Positions 45,300 to 46,083 of a DNA stretch of 46,083 nt are shown here, piece by piece (positions within the stretch are counted from its first letter, which is position 1; every line of letters starts with the position of its first letter). Both the position numbers and the translations under genes were made by a program. The stretch lies in assembly GCF_026013545.1 (NCBI RefSeq), contig NZ_JAPDOG010000029.1:1-46083 (forward strand), in the 5' to 3' direction. This DNA comes from Defluviimonas salinarum (lineage in GTDB: Bacteria; Pseudomonadota; Alphaproteobacteria; Rhodobacterales; Rhodobacteraceae). The notes below the pieces were generated by a model. That model was not told where the DNA came from, did no database searches, and saw only the letters and a list, made by a program, of their open reading frames with translations.

Positions 45300-46083
45300 T
45301 CAGAGATCCATCAGCAGCCGGCGCGGGTCCTCGAGCGCCTCTTTCACCCGGACGAGGAAGGTCACCGCGCCCTTGCCGTCGACGATGCGGTGGTCGTAGC
45401 TGAGGGCCAAGTACATCATCGGGCGGATGACGATCTGGCCGTTCACCACCACCGGGCGGTCCTGGATCTTGTGCATGCCAAGGATGCCCGATTGCGGCGG
45501 GTTGAGGATCGGCGAGGACATCAGCGAGCCGTAGACGCCGCCGTTCGAGATGGTGAACGAGCCGCCCTGCATCTCGGCCATCGAGAGCTTGCCGTCGCGG
45601 GCGCGCAAGCCAAGCTCGCCGATCTTCTTCTCGATCGCGGCGAAGGACATCTGGTCGGCATCGCGCACGACCGGGACGACGAGGCCCGTCGGTGTGCCGA
45701 CGGCGACGCCCATGTGGACGAAGTTCTTGTAGACGACATCGCCGCCGTCGATCTCGGCATTGACTTCCGGAACCTCCTTCAGCGCGTGGCAGCAGGCCTT
45801 CACGAAGAAGGACATGAAGCCCATCTTCACGCCGTGCTTCTTCTCGAAGGCGTCCTTGTAGGCGTTGCGCAGATCCATCACCGCCGACATGTCGACCTCG
45901 TTGTAGGTCGTCAGCATCGCCGCGGTGTTCTGGGCGTCCTTGAGGCGGCGGGCGATGGTGGCGCGGAGCCGGGTCATCTTCACCCGCTCCTCGCGGGCGG
46001 CATCCTCGGCCGGGACCGGGGCGCGCGGCGCCTGCGCGGGGGCGGGCGCCGGCGCCGGAGCGGCAGCGGCGGGGGTCGAGGCG
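45300..46083 (-). CDS. sucB: Dihydrolipoyllysine succinyltransferase (E2 of 2-oxoglutarate dehydrogenase), C-terminal part
   Basis: The gene runs off the right edge, so only ~260 C-terminal residues are seen. An Ala/Pro-rich linker (from the edge) leads into the catalytic domain with [60 protein letters not shown] and the active-site-like [19 protein letters not shown], which contains the catalytic His and Asp of the DHRxxDG motif. The NEVDMS and succinyl-type signature favour OGDH E2 over pyruvate dehydrogenase E2. The lipoyl domain lies outside the window. Confidence 0.94.
   Translation of the reverse strand, partial: ASTPAAAAPAPAPAPAQAPRAPVPAEDAAREERVKMTRLRATIARRLKDAQNTAAMLTTYNEVDMSAVMDLRNAYKDAFEKKHGVKMGFMSFFVKACCHALKEVPEVNAEIDGGDVVYKNFVHMGVAVGTPTGLVVPVVRDADQMSFAAIEKKIGELGLRARDGKLSMAEMQGGSFTISNGGVYGSLMSSPILNPPQSGILGMHKIQDRPVVVNGQIVIRPMMYLALSYDHRIVDGKGAVTFLVRVKEALEDPRRLLMDL

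Overview
The window reads as a high-GC chromosomal segment of a nirS-type denitrifying alphaproteobacterium, most likely family Rhodobacteraceae (Paracoccus/Rhodobacter relatives). The indicators are the Paracoccus-like nir gene order with a fused nirDL, nirI, clade I Tat-exported NosZ, norCBQDEF, NNR-type regulation, a TIGR02300-type acidic protein, and an lpd-MAPEG-RidA-odhB block. Genus cannot be settled from the sequence alone.

Layout. (1) 1-2.8 kb is a mobile-element scar: an apparent IS256/IS110 chimera, a complete-looking IS5-family element (523-2010) that truncates a YafY-type HTH regulator, and the VOC protein that regulator probably controlled. (2) 2.9-8.4 kb is a nitrogen-compound catabolic block: adenine deaminase and an Lrp/AsnC regulator on the minus strand, divergent from a tight operon of diaminopropionate ammonia-lyase, M24 peptidase-like hydrolase and Asp/Glu-racemase-family protein. 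(3) 8.5-36.4 kb is one continuous denitrification supercluster. On the minus strand lies nirS-E-C-F-DL-G-H-J-N plus a small membrane ORF. Divergent from nirS are nirI and nnrS, followed by norCBQDEF. A minus-strand Crp/Fnr regulator (NnrR/NNR type) follows, then nosRZDFYLX and a class I cytochrome c. FNR/NNR-type boxes sit in front of nirS/nirI (shared), norC, nnrR (imperfect) and nosR. (4) 36.7-39.6 kb is a sparsely coding, lower-GC stretch with a small conserved protein, an acyltransferase and a putative nuclease-fold protein. It ends at tRNA-Ala(GGC), which has its own promoter and intrinsic terminator. (5) 39.9-46.1 kb is core genome: TIGR02300 protein, YgjP-type metallopeptidase, GntR regulator, sterol-desaturase-family protein, lpd, MAPEG protein, RidA protein and the 3' part of odhB/sucB.

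How it works together: NirS (heme d1 made by NirE/DL/G/H/J/F/N with NirC) reduces nitrite to NO, NorCB reduces NO to N2O, and NosZ (matured by NosDFYL, with NosR/NosX for electron supply) reduces N2O to N2. The cytochrome c is a likely periplasmic donor. The NnrR-type regulator probably couples all units to NO. No nitrate reductase is in the window. I found no clear candidate for an entirely new system. The best leads are the DpaL/M24/racemase operon, the altered flavinylation motif in NirI, and a dispersed palindromic repeat at both convergent ends of the nir-nor segment.
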